35,110 nucleotides of DNA from an uncultured Chlorobiaceae bacterium (GTDB lineage Bacteria; Bacteroidota; Chlorobiia; Chlorobiales; Chlorobiaceae), in NCBI GenBank assembly GCA_903994635.1, contig CAJEXQ010000022.1, forward strand, positions 1 to 35,110, written 5' to 3'. Of the stretch, positions 16,400 to 23,756 are shown piece after piece (positions within the stretch are counted from its first letter, which is position 1; every line of letters begins with the position of its first letter). Below the pieces are notes generated by a model. It did not search any database. It was not told the origin of the DNA and worked only from the letters and a program-made list of their open reading frames with translations. The translations under genes and the position numbers were made by a program.

Positions 16400-19300
16400 A
16401 TGGCTCTTGCCTGGCTGCATGTTTCGGACTTTCATCTGAGTGATAAAGGGTCTTATAATCAGGAGGTTATCCTTCGGTCTCTTGTCGAATCGGTCAAGAG
16501 ATTAAGGGGAGAAGGTCATGTTCCTGATCTTATCTTTGCAACTGGTGATATTGCAAGCCGGGGCAACGCGAAAGAGTATGAGTTTGCAACAAAGTTTTTC
16601 GATGACCTGCTTGACGCCGCCGGGCTTAATCGGGATCGCCTGTTCATTATTCCAGGGAATCATGATGTTGATCGTAAGGCCGGTAAATTTCTTGCCCGAA
16701 CACTTGATACCAAAGATGATGCTGATGAATACTTTGGAACCGAAACACCGCTGCCGCATCTGACGTTAAAATTCCATGCTTTTTCGGAATGGTACGATAG
16801 CTATTTTAACACTATCCGGTCGTTTCCCACCAATACAACATGCAGCCCTGTAGAAATCCTCACTATTAACGGCATGCGTCTTGCTGTGCTGCCTTTGAAT
16901 AGCGCCCTATTCTGCATTGGTAAGGATGACCACCAGAAACTTTTCATTGGTCGTCGCTGCCTTGATGCAGCAAAGAAGCAGCTTGCAGCAGTCGATCTTA
17001 CCATTGCCTTGATTCACCATCCACTCGACTGGTTATGTCAGGTGGAGCGAGCAAACATAAAAGCGGCTCTTGGCGAATCGGTTGATCTGTTACTGCATGG
17101 CCATTACCATGAGACAGAGACAGAAAGCATTGCGTCAGCCAATGGTGGTTATCTGAAACTTGCTGCCGGAGCGTCATATCAGACACGGGAGTGGCCAAAC
17201 AGTGCCATGTATGCTACTTTCGAAAACAATCAGGTGACCATCTTTCCAATTCGCTATGAGGACAGCCCTCGCGAAGTCTGGACACTTGATACCAGTCTTT
17301 ATCCTTCTCCAGCATATACCCGGAGCTTTTCTATTCCGGGACGTGCTGATGCCGGATTACCACCAGCGGCAGTTTTTGGTAATACTGCGTCCAGAAAAAA
17401 GAACCTGGAAGCAACAAGCAGCCCGCTCTCTTCATTGGTTCGAGTCGTCAAGGTTCTTGTCGCTTCACCCGGTGACGTTGCTCCAGAGCGAAAGATGGCT
17501 GAAAAGGTTATTCTTGACTGGAATGCCAGGCATCCAAACTCTCGCATCAGGCTTGAAGCGGTTTTATGGGAGCGGTATGCTGCTCCAGAAAATCGGGGAG
17601 ATGGCAAGGGGCCGCAGGAGCCAATAAATCGCCAGCTTGTTGATGAGTGTGATTTTGCTATTGGGATTTTCTGGACAAGAATCGGGACTCCGACAAAAAA
17701 TGCCCCCGGTGGGGCGGTTGAAGAAGTCCAGAGAATACTTGCCAGTCAAAAACCCGTTATGCTCTATTTTTCTAATGTGGCATACCGTCGTAATGAGATA
17801 GAGCTTGATCAAATAGCAAAGCTTGATGCGTTCAGAACAGCGATGCGGGGTGACGGACTGGTCTGTGAATATGAAGAACGTCATGAATTTGAAAGTAAGC
17901 TTTCCCATCATCTTGAACTTCGTCTTCCTGAATGGTATCCTGATGGTCTTGTCGATAGCATGGGCGCAGGTTCAGTGCTCCCGGTGATAAAAAGCTACGA
18001 GTGCTACCGTGAAGCACTGAGGAGCAAGTTCAGAATGGTTGCAGCTCGTGGGCTTGACAATTATCAGGATATAGAGATTCCACTTGAAGATGTGTTTATC
18101 GATCTTCACATCAGCGAGCAGTACGGCAAAGTGGATGCTCATGATAACGGGCATACCGTTGAAACAAAAAAAATGTCGCAGGACGCACTGCTTCAGGAAA
18201 TATTTCATGGAAATGCTCGTACAAATGTTCTGCTTTTAATCGGTGATCCGGGCTCTGGCAAAACCACGTTATTGCAGCATTATGCGATGCTCTGCCTTGA
18301 AGGCGGTCATGAGCGACTTTTTCCCGAAGCTACCAGCGTTAGGGTTGTGTTTATTGAACTGCGCAAACTGAATTTCGATGCCCACAACAAACCTGTGCGG
18401 TTAGCAGCTCAGATTGTTGAGCTGAACAGGCCGTTATCTCTTGCTGTCGATGAGGTGGAAACGTGGTGGCGAGAGATGGGTGAAACGGAGAGGGTTCTTG
18501 TTTTGCTCGACGGTCTCGATGAGGTCACTGAACTTGAAAAACGGAAAGCCATCTGTCAATGGATTGACGAAGAGGGCCACGCGTATCCAAATCGTTTTTT
18601 TATTGTAACCACACGCATAACCGGATATGTGACCAGTGATGGAGTGGAACTCAACCAAAGTCACAGGAGGGCTGTTCTGGATGACCTTGAGCCTGGTCAG
18701 CAATGGGATTTTTTATTGAAGTGGTTCAGGGCAGCATCGAAATTTGAAAAGGAGCGGGGCTTCACGATACATGACGTTACCTCTCCAGACGATAAGGCAA
18801 GGGAACTGTATGCGTATCTCTATCCTGAAAAATACGATAAGAGTGAAGAGAAGAGCAACGAGGAGACTGAAAAGAAGAAAAAGGGCTTGCAGCAGATTGC
18901 CGGGATTCCGTTGCTGTTGAAGCTGATGGCTCTGCTTTACAAACTGCGTGATTTTAAACCCGATTCCCGAATTGCCTTGTATAGAGTTGTCATCCTGTAT
19001 CTGCTTCATGGCAGGGATAACGCTCGGCAGATATCGTATGGAATCGATCCGGAACAGTCAACAACGGTTCTCGGCCTTCTTGCCTATACCATGCAAAAAA
19101 AAACCTGTCTTGATCTTTCTGAGGGCGAAATGAAAAAGATTATGGAAAGCCGTTTGCAGTCGCTCAATACGACAGTCGGGCTTGACACGTTTTTCGACTT
19201 TATGGTAAAAAGAAGTGGAATTCTGAAAACGAACGGTAATGCATTCCGGTTCTGGCACAAGACGTTCCAGGAGTATCTGGCAAGCAGGGAGATGGTGCGT

Positions 19301-20602
19301 TGCAGTAAAACGGATGCCTTTATCCGGTCGATCGTTCAGCATTATGATGACCGTAAGTGGGAATGGGATGAAACGCTGAGGTTTTATTTCGCACAGATCG
19401 ATGCGGATGTTTTTGACTGCTTTATGGAGCAGTTGTTCAATCCAAACATAACGACTGATGTATTGCAGCGAAAGTTGCAGTTGATGAAAACCTTGATTCG
19501 GGAATCACGAGAGCACTCAACCGGGGCGTTATGCTTCAAGCTCAGTGATACTCAACTGTCACTTGATGTGCAATGGTATATACTTGATTGCCTTGAAGCC
19601 ATAAATATGTCTGACGCTCTGGAAGCTGTTCGGGCTTTTCACGAGCGAGCCAAACAAGTGAAAGTACCTGATGATAAACTCAAACAGCGGGTACTTGATA
19701 AAGCTGCCGGGCTTATTAAACAACTGGAACGGACCGCCGGTATTAAGCGTGACCTTCCGCCGAAAGAAGAAAAAGAGAAAACAAAACATGACAGACAGCC
19801 GGAACAGTTGCCCCGTATCATCAGTAATACATCCGAAGGCGATGCACAGTACATCCTGATACCAAAAGGAAGCTATCTCGAATCGAAGACAAAAGAGCAA
19901 AAGGATGTAGAAAAAGATCTCTATTTCGCCAAGTACCCTGTAACGAACAAACGCTACCGCTCATTCATTGCAGCACTTCCAAATTCCTCAGAATTACGCG
20001 ATAAGCTGAGCGAAATCGCACACTTTAACAGATGGGATACCGAATTTGCCAAGTATCTCAAAAATGGCCAGAACGACCTTCCAGCTCTCTTTCGTTCAAC
20101 CTATGATGAAGATCGAAAATTTGGCGGCGACGATCAGCCGGTTGTTGGTGTTTCCTGGTATGCAGCCCAAGCATACAGTCTCTGGCTTTCACAGCTTGAA
20201 GGTAAACCAGACTACTCTTACCGCTTGCCGAATGAAGTGGAGTGGGAGTGGGCCGCAGGAGGCAGACAGGGTGAGGCTGTGCAGGAAGTTCGCAAATATC
20301 CTTGGCCGAATGATAAGGAAGAACCGAACTCGAAACTACTCAACTATGATAGCAATGTCGGCGCAACAACACCCGTCGGCAGCTATCCTGAAGGTGCGAC
20401 ACCAGAAGGTCTTTATGATATGGCCGGTAACGTCTGGGAATGGACGGATAGTTGGGAGGATGAAAAAACTCGTTCGAACCGTGTTCTTCGTGGCGGGAGC
20501 TGGAACGACAGCGCCGTGGGCTGTCGGTCGGCTGATCGCAGCGACGGCGCCCCCGGCGGCCGGAGCGACGGCATTGGCTTCCGCCTGGTCTTCGTCCCGT
20601 AG
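16400..20602 (+). CDS. DGR target 2: metallophosphoesterase - DUF4062-like - NACHT - FGE/C-type-lectin protein
   Basis: A 1400-aa paralogue of the gene at 11574 with an extra domain. Residues 1 to about 310 are the phosphoesterase (SDFH, ATGD, GNHD, HHPL, GHYH). Residues about 347-510 resemble DUF4062: VVKVLVASPGDVAPERKMAE at the start, CDFAIGIFWTRIGTPT in the middle, VEEVQRI after it; such domains occur at the N-terminus of STAND proteins. NACHT follows, with Walker A GDPGSGKTT at residue 615, Walker B VLLDGLDEV near 702 and TTRITGY. Then come a helical arm (FWHKTFQEYLASRE), a charged linker, an FGE domain from about residue 1150 (YILIPKGSY) and the VR (1358-1400). The gene stands directly upstream of the intact HRDC-RT-TR core. 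Function inferred: diversified NLR-like sensor/effector. Confidence 0.88.
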   Translation: MALAWLHVSDFHLSDKGSYNQEVILRSLVESVKRLRGEGHVPDLIFATGDIASRGNAKEYEFATKFFDDLLDAAGLNRDRLFIIPGNHDVDRKAGKFLARTLDTKDDADEYFGTETPLPHLTLKFHAFSEWYDSYFNTIRSFPTNTTCSPVEILTINGMRLAVLPLNSALFCIGKDDHQKLFIGRRCLDAAKKQLAAVDLTIALIHHPLDWLCQVERANIKAALGESVDLLLHGHYHETETESIASANGGYLKLAAGASYQTREWPNSAMYATFENNQVTIFPIRYEDSPREVWTLDTSLYPSPAYTRSFSIPGRADAGLPPAAVFGNTASRKKNLEATSSPLSSLVRVVKVLVASPGDVAPERKMAEKVILDWNARHPNSRIRLEAVLWERYAAPENRGDGKGPQEPINRQLVDECDFAIGIFWTRIGTPTKNAPGGAVEEVQRILASQKPVMLYFSNVAYRRNEIELDQIAKLDAFRTAMRGDGLVCEYEERHEFESKLSHHLELRLPEWYPDGLVDSMGAGSVLPVIKSYECYREALRSKFRMVAARGLDNYQDIEIPLEDVFIDLHISEQYGKVDAHDNGHTVETKKMSQDALLQEIFHGNARTNVLLLIGDPGSGKTTLLQHYAMLCLEGGHERLFPEATSVRVVFIELRKLNFDAHNKPVRLAAQIVELNRPLSLAVDEVETWWREMGETERVLVLLDGLDEVTELEKRKAICQWIDEEGHAYPNRFFIVTTRITGYVTSDGVELNQSHRRAVLDDLEPGQQWDFLLKWFRAASKFEKERGFTIHDVTSPDDKARELYAYLYPEKYDKSEEKSNEETEKKKKGLQQIAGIPLLLKLMALLYKLRDFKPDSRIALYRVVILYLLHGRDNARQISYGIDPEQSTTVLGLLAYTMQKKTCLDLSEGEMKKIMESRLQSLNTTVGLDTFFDFMVKRSGILKTNGNAFRFWHKTFQEYLASREMVRCSKTDAFIRSIVQHYDDRKWEWDETLRFYFAQIDADVFDCFMEQLFNPNITTDVLQRKLQLMKTLIRESREHSTGALCFKLSDTQLSLDVQWYILDCLEAINMSDALEAVRAFHERAKQVKVPDDKLKQRVLDKAAGLIKQLERTAGIKRDLPPKEEKEKTKHDRQPEQLPRIISNTSEGDAQYILIPKGSYLESKTKEQKDVEKDLYFAKYPVTNKRYRSFIAALPNSSELRDKLSEIAHFNRWDTEFAKYLKNGQNDLPALFRSTYDEDRKFGGDDQPVVGVSWYAAQAYSLWLSQLEGKPDYSYRLPNEVEWEWAAGGRQGEAVQEVRKYPWPNDKEEPNSKLLNYDSNVGATTPVGSYPEGATPEGLYDMAGNVWEWTDSWEDEKTRSNRVLRGGSWNDSAVGCRSADRSDGAPGGRSDGIGFRLVFVP
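20471..20602 (+). repeat. Variable repeat VR-B of DGR target 2
   Basis: 132 bp aligned without gaps to the TR at 22268-22399. Variable codons read AAC, GAC, AGC, GTG, GGC, GAT, AGC, GAC, GGC, GCC and so on. Although it is the VR nearest to the intact TR, it differs at several non-adenine bases (ACT/AGC, GCG/GCT, AGC/GAC, CAC/GCC, GTT/ATT). At three of these codons it fits the TR2 relic type (AAC, GCT, AAC) better. Confidence 0.9.
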
Positions 20603-20647
20603 TCAGTTGGCTGCTCATTCCGGCTTTGCTTTTTGAGCGAGAGTGAT

Positions 20648-20710
20648 GTTACAACATTGTGGTGAGCGGCTGTGAGGGACGAACTGCCGCACGCCATAAT
20701 GTTGCGTAAC
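20648..20710 (+). repeat. Post-VR palindromic element, copy 2
   Basis: The same nested palindrome as at 15167-15229, here with outer arms GTTAC-AACATTGTGG and CCATAATGTTGC-GTAAC. The A:T pair of copy 1 is replaced by C:G, i.e. both arms changed together. It is flanked by GAGCGA (20635-20640) and a decayed AAGCGA (20711-20716). Confidence 0.75.
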
Positions 20711-20726
20711 AAGCGACAACAGAAGA

Positions 20727-20753
20727 TGCCGCCTTGTGGCGGCAAGATTTTTT
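20727..20753 (+). terminator. Intrinsic terminator after DGR target 2
   Basis: A 7-bp stem, TGCCGCC (20727-20733) and GGCGGCA (20738-20744), with loop TTGT, is followed by six T at 20748-20753. Relative to the other copies, the outer G:C pair is a T:A pair, so pairing is kept. It separates the target transcript from HRDC-RT-TR expression. Confidence 0.65.
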
Positions 20754-20812
20754 GGAAGAAATGGACAGATAAACCCTTCACGATTATTAACACGGCTTAC
20801 TGCCTGGCGCTT

Positions 20813-21274
20813 ATGCAGATAAAACTGTTTACCATACCCGTCGGTGATAGTGGCGCCGCCCAGCAGGAGATGAACAGCTTTCTGAAAGCGCATAAAATTC
20901 TGGAAATCGAACAAAAACTGATCAGCAATGACAACGGTGCTTTTTGGTGCTTTTGTGTCCGATATATTGAGCAAGCCTTTAGTGTTGCCCCCGAGAGCAA
21001 GGCAAAGGTTGATTACCGCAAGGTACTTGACGAGGCGACCTTTCAGAAGTTCTCGAATCTGCGTGCCATACGCAAACAGGTGGCAGCAGCCGAAGGGTTA
21101 TCGGCATTTATTGTGTTCACCGACGAAGAGCTTGCCGAGCTTGCAAAACTTGAGGAGATCACCATCAAGAGCATGCTTGGGATAAAGGGAATTGGCGAAA
21201 AGAAGGTCGAGCGTTTTGCTCACTATTTTATGACAAAGCCGGAAGCCGATGAAGCGCCAGGGCCAGTTGCTTGA
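20813..21274 (+). CDS. HRDC-domain DGR accessory protein
   Basis: A 153-aa protein beginning MQIKLFTIPVGDSGAAQQEM, with a C-terminal HRDC (helicase and RNase D C-terminal) nucleic-acid-binding domain at about residues 78-145: FQKFSNLRAIRKQVAAAEG, then TIKSMLGIKGIGEKKVERF. In several known DGRs an HRDC protein replaces or accompanies Avd as the RT cofactor; it presumably helps bind template RNA or target DNA. The start is set at ATG 20813 because a second copy at 24818 begins identically. Here the ribosome site is poor (CTGGCGCTTATG), whereas the copy at 24818 has GGAGG. It overlaps the RT gene by 26 bases. Confidence 0.88.
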   Translation: MQIKLFTIPVGDSGAAQQEMNSFLKAHKILEIEQKLISNDNGAFWCFCVRYIEQAFSVAPESKAKVDYRKVLDEATFQKFSNLRAIRKQVAAAEGLSAFIVFTDEELAELAKLEEITIKSMLGIKGIGEKKVERFAHYFMTKPEADEAPGPVA

Positions 21275-22253
21275 ACAGATTGCGGATCTGAATAACCTCT
21301 ACGAAGCATTTTACAAGGCGCAAAAAGGGAAGCATTCCAAGCCTTATGTCTCTGCCTACAGAGAGCAGTTGCAGCAAAATTTGCAGAGGTTGCAGTGTCA
21401 AATTATTTCAGGCGCGGTGGAGACGGGCAATTATCACACCTTTACCATTTACGATCCCAAAAAACGGTTGATTTGCGCCACCCCTTTTTCGCAGCGTGTG
21501 TTGCACCACGCCCTCATGAATATCTGTCACCCCTCTTTTGAAAACCATCAGCTCGCCGGCAGCTTTGCCAGTCGTTCAGGAAAAGGCACCTACGCTGCCC
21601 TCGACAAGGCAAGGGCATATAATCGACGCTACAAGTGGTTTTTAAAACTGGATGTTCGCAAATATTTTGAGAGCATTGATCATGCAATCCTGAAAAAGCA
21701 GCTTCGTCGTCTTTTCAAAGAGCCGCCACTGCTGCTGCTGTTCGAGCAGATTATTGACAGCTACTCCACCGCTGAGCATAAAAGCGTTCCAATTGGCAAC
21801 CTGACCAGCCAGTATTTTGCCAACCACTATTTATCAGTGGCCGACCATTACGTCAAAGAGGTTTTGCGAGTTCCTGCCTACGTCCGTTATATGGACGATA
21901 TGGTGTTGTGGCATCATGATAAAGAGGAGTTGCTGGCGATTGGCTACAAGTTTCAGGAGTTTCTTGCAAAAGAGTTGCAGCTTGAGCTGAAGCCCTTTTG
22001 CCTGAACGAAAACAGAAAAGGGTTGCCGTTTCTGGGGTATCTGCTCTTTACAGGCCGAGTGCGGCTTGCCCCTCGAAGCAAAAAAAGGTTTATCGCGACA
22101 TCCCGTCTTTATGACCGCCACCTGCAAACGGGTCTATGGTCACAAAAAGAGTTCGCCAACCACGCTATGCCGTTGGTTGCCTTTACTGAATACGCCACTG
22201 CAAGAGAATTTCGAAAAAATGTGTACAGTACACTGTTGGCCAGTGAGGAATAA
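21249..22253 (+). CDS. Diversity-generating retroelement reverse transcriptase
   Basis: A 334-aa reverse transcriptase that copies the template-repeat RNA with adenine-specific errors; the cDNA then replaces variable repeats in target genes. Motif A is [14 protein letters not shown] (Asp135); motif 4 is IGNLTSQ (182-188), the [IVL]GxxxSQ form that marks DGR enzymes rather than the QGxxxSP of group II introns; the catalytic box is YMDD (214-217); then LPFLGYLLF. There is no maturase, endonuclease or RNase H domain, and the length is normal for the family. It overlaps the HRDC gene (start 21249, HRDC stop 21274), so the two are translationally coupled, and the template repeat starts 14 bp after its stop. 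The sequence appears fully intact. Confidence 0.95.
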   Translation: MKRQGQLLEQIADLNNLYEAFYKAQKGKHSKPYVSAYREQLQQNLQRLQCQIISGAVETGNYHTFTIYDPKKRLICATPFSQRVLHHALMNICHPSFENHQLAGSFASRSGKGTYAALDKARAYNRRYKWFLKLDVRKYFESIDHAILKKQLRRLFKEPPLLLLFEQIIDSYSTAEHKSVPIGNLTSQYFANHYLSVADHYVKEVLRVPAYVRYMDDMVLWHHDKEELLAIGYKFQEFLAKELQLELKPFCLNENRKGLPFLGYLLFTGRVRLAPRSKKRFIATSRLYDRHLQTGLWSQKEFANHAMPLVAFTEYATAREFRKNVYSTLLASEE

Positions 22254-22267
22254 GGGCATCAGTCGTG

Positions 22268-22399
22268 GGTTCGAACCGTGTGCTTCGTGGCGGGAGCTGG
22301 AACAACACTGCCGAGAACTGTCGGTCGGCGAATCGCAACAGCAACCACCCCGACAACCGGAACAACAACGTTGGCTTCCGCCTGGTCTTCGTCCCGTAG
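22268..22399 (+). repeat. Template repeat (TR1) of the intact DGR
   Basis: 132 bp immediately downstream of the RT, unexpressed as protein in its own right, with the AAC-rich codon pattern of DGR templates. After GGCGGGAGCTGG the codons are AAC AAC ACT GCC GAG AAC; later AAC AGC AAC CAC CCC GAC AAC CGG AAC AAC AAC. It aligns end to end with the 132-bp 3' ends of four genes. Against the VR at 24474-24605 there are 18 differences, all at template adenines (16 to G, one to C, one to T). The last 30 bases (GTTGGCTTCC to CCCGTAG) contain no adenine except in the final TAG and form the likely initiation-of-homing block. Confidence 0.96.
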
Positions 22400-22430
22400 C
22401 TCAAAAGCAAAGTCGGATGACTGCCTCTGA
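22400..22430 (+). repeat. Inverted copy of post-VR flank behind TR1
   Basis: Directly after the TR's TAG, the sequence CTCAAAAGCAAAGTCGG is the reverse complement, with one mismatch, of the CCGGCTTTGCTTTTGAG that stands 18 bases after each VR's TAG. A looser match continues over the next 14 bases. TR and VR therefore share everything up to the stop and then diverge by inversion. Confidence 0.6.
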
Positions 22431-22483
22431 ACAGATTGATGACCCTGTCCCTGATTTTCTCAGGGCAAAGAGCGCCACACACC

Positions 22484-22543
22484 ATGCCCGGCATTGGTAG
22501 GACGAGCCGGATAGCCGTTTCGAAGATGACGGGCATTTTTTTT
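22484..22543 (+). terminator. Possible terminator of the HRDC-RT-TR transcript
   Basis: ATGCCCG (22484-22490) pairs with CGGGCAT (22530-22536), which runs into eight T at 22536-22543. The 39-base interior can fold into smaller hairpins (CCGGC/GCCGG). The remainder of 22400-22833 has no credible gene: a small CCCTG/CAGGG hairpin near 22449-22464, and a stretch at 22697-22735 that resembles 15551-15590, i.e. the shared right flank of both cassettes. Confidence 0.45.
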
Positions 22544-22833
22544 AGAAAAAAGGCGACAACTATCTTGTTATAAGGGACTTGGTATGCCAGGCTTTAATGA
22601 ACTACGAGAAGATATGCCAAAGAGCAATCCTCTCTTTTTGTGGCTAATTTTGAAGAGAGGTGAGAGGTCATGCGCTTTTGAAACGGAGGGAGTGGCACTC
22701 TGTTTTTCGGATTGATCAATAATTCTGCTACATTTTACACTGCATCTCCAAAGACATAAAGCGGGGTAACAAGGTCGTCTTCACGGGTGGTTTTGGTGCT
22801 CGTTTTAAAACACTTATACTAGGGAAAGAGGTT

Positions 22834-23091
22834 ATGCTGACATTCAACATAAGCTATGATGTTTTGCCGGACAGGCTTGTCACGATTCAGTTGCCTCAAG
22901 GAGTTTCCCCGGGGCGGCATGAGCTGGTGATTGTGCTGGAAGAGCAGCCGTCCCGGACAGCTTGCCTCACAGACGATTCTGTTGAACAACTGAATGCCTT
23001 TATCAAAAAACGATACGAATTATCGTTAAGCGAGCCATTACTTGATGGTGAGAAAATTTTCACCACCCTGGCGGCACGGCATGCTGAATAA
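22834..23091 (+). CDS. Putative antitoxin of a ParE/RelE-type module
   Basis: An 85-aa protein (MLTFNISYDVLPDRLVTIQL at the start; LLDGEKIFTTLAARHAE at the end) preceded by AAAGAGG. The N-terminal half looks like a beta-strand domain, the rest helical and acidic. It overlaps the downstream ParE/RelE-like gene by 11 bases. I do not recognise the antitoxin family; the assignment comes from size and pairing. Confidence 0.6.
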   Translation: MLTFNISYDVLPDRLVTIQLPQGVSPGRHELVIVLEEQPSRTACLTDDSVEQLNAFIKKRYELSLSEPLLDGEKIFTTLAARHAE

Positions 23092-23383
23092 TCCCTTCCG
23101 AATACAACTCTCTTCAGGTGCTGAGAATGATCTCAAGAGAATTGAGGAGTATGCCGTTTTGTTAGAGACCAGGAGCCGTAGAATTCTTGCGTTGAGCAAT
23201 GCGGTGTTATCCCTGAAAGATGGTTGGCCGTTATTTCCCTACTTTGATCGTGACAGAGGTGTTCGGGTTTGTTATGTCGAAAGATGGTATAGCGTATTTT
23301 ATACAGTGGATGAGAAGGCAAGGCAAATTGTTGTGATCGCTATTCTTGGACAGGCTGAAGATCTCAATAAAGTGCCTGTGTGA
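23081..23383 (+). CDS. ParE/RelE-superfamily toxin
   Basis: A 100-aa protein with the ParE/RelE pattern: FRIQLSSGAENDLKRIEEYA (first strand and helices), FDRDRGVRVCYVERWYSVFYTVDE (central sheet) and QIVVIAILGQAEDL (last strand). ATG 23081 is chosen; an in-frame start at 23042 would lie deep in the antitoxin. It would poison gyrase or cleave mRNA depending on subfamily, which cannot be told from this sequence. The pair sits between the intact DGR core and the fourth target gene. Confidence 0.8.
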   Translation: MLNNPFRIQLSSGAENDLKRIEEYAVLLETRSRRILALSNAVLSLKDGWPLFPYFDRDRGVRVCYVERWYSVFYTVDEKARQIVVIAILGQAEDLNKVPV

Positions 23384-23537
23384 ACCAGTGGGAAGGTCCC
23401 GGAGACGGACTATTTTATTCTTTCAGAGATTACAGGATCGTGAAGAGTTAGTGCGACTGATTTGTTGGTTCAACACCGTTATAAGAGATAAACTCCGCAG
23501 GAGCAGCTTTTTTCCAGTAATCAGCAAAAAGGAGGAG

Positions 23538-23753
23538 ATGATGAAAAGTATGACCATGCGGGGCAGAGCTTCGCTGACGAGAGGAGACCGAGGGTTTGAG
23601 GATGGTGTTGTTGCCGCGCCGATGTACAATGTTGTTCCGCTGCTGCTGAGCTGGTTGCGTCTGACGCAGCGAAAGTGCAGAGTTGCGGCCATGTTGCCAG
23701 CCCTTTTGCTTGCCGGAGTGATGGTATTCAGCACTGCTTTATACGCTGCTTGA
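23538..23753 (+). CDS. Short exported leader peptide, separated from the FGE target gene by an in-frame TGA
   Basis: A good ribosome site (AAAAAGGAGGAG) precedes two adjacent ATGs at 23538/23541. The roughly 71-residue product has a basic stretch (RLTQRKCR) followed by a hydrophobic core (VAAMLPALLLAGVMVFSTALYAA) ending like a signal peptidase site, and then TGA at 23751-23753. The same frame continues without a further stop as PVPKNFVLIRGGEFTMG, the FGE domain annotated from GTG 23757. The two pieces look like a signal sequence and its mature domain divided by one stop codon. Either the gene is broken or the domain is made by readthrough or reinitiation. Confidence 0.6.
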   Translation: MMKSMTMRGRASLTRGDRGFEDGVVAAPMYNVVPLLLSWLRLTQRKCRVAAMLPALLLAGVMVFSTALYAA

Positions 23754-23756
23754 CCT

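Noticed and set aside
16400..20602. FGE domains as active formylglycine-generating enzymes or sulfatase partners
   Set aside because: The domain ends in a hypervariable repeat and no sulfatase gene is nearby; in DGR targets this fold is used for binding, not catalysis.
21249..22253. Reverse transcriptase as group II intron, retron or CRISPR-associated RT
   Set aside because: No maturase domain, intron ends, retron msr/msd or cas genes; the IGxxxSQ motif and adjacent TR identify a DGR enzyme.
22066..22500. 144-aa frame over the RT end and TR1
   Set aside because: It overlaps the RT in another frame and reads through the template repeat; template repeats are not normally translated.
23751..23753. 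In-frame TGA read as selenocysteine
   Set aside because: No selenocysteine insertion hairpin is apparent after it and FGE targets have no selenocysteine at this place; nonsense mutation or reinitiation is simpler.
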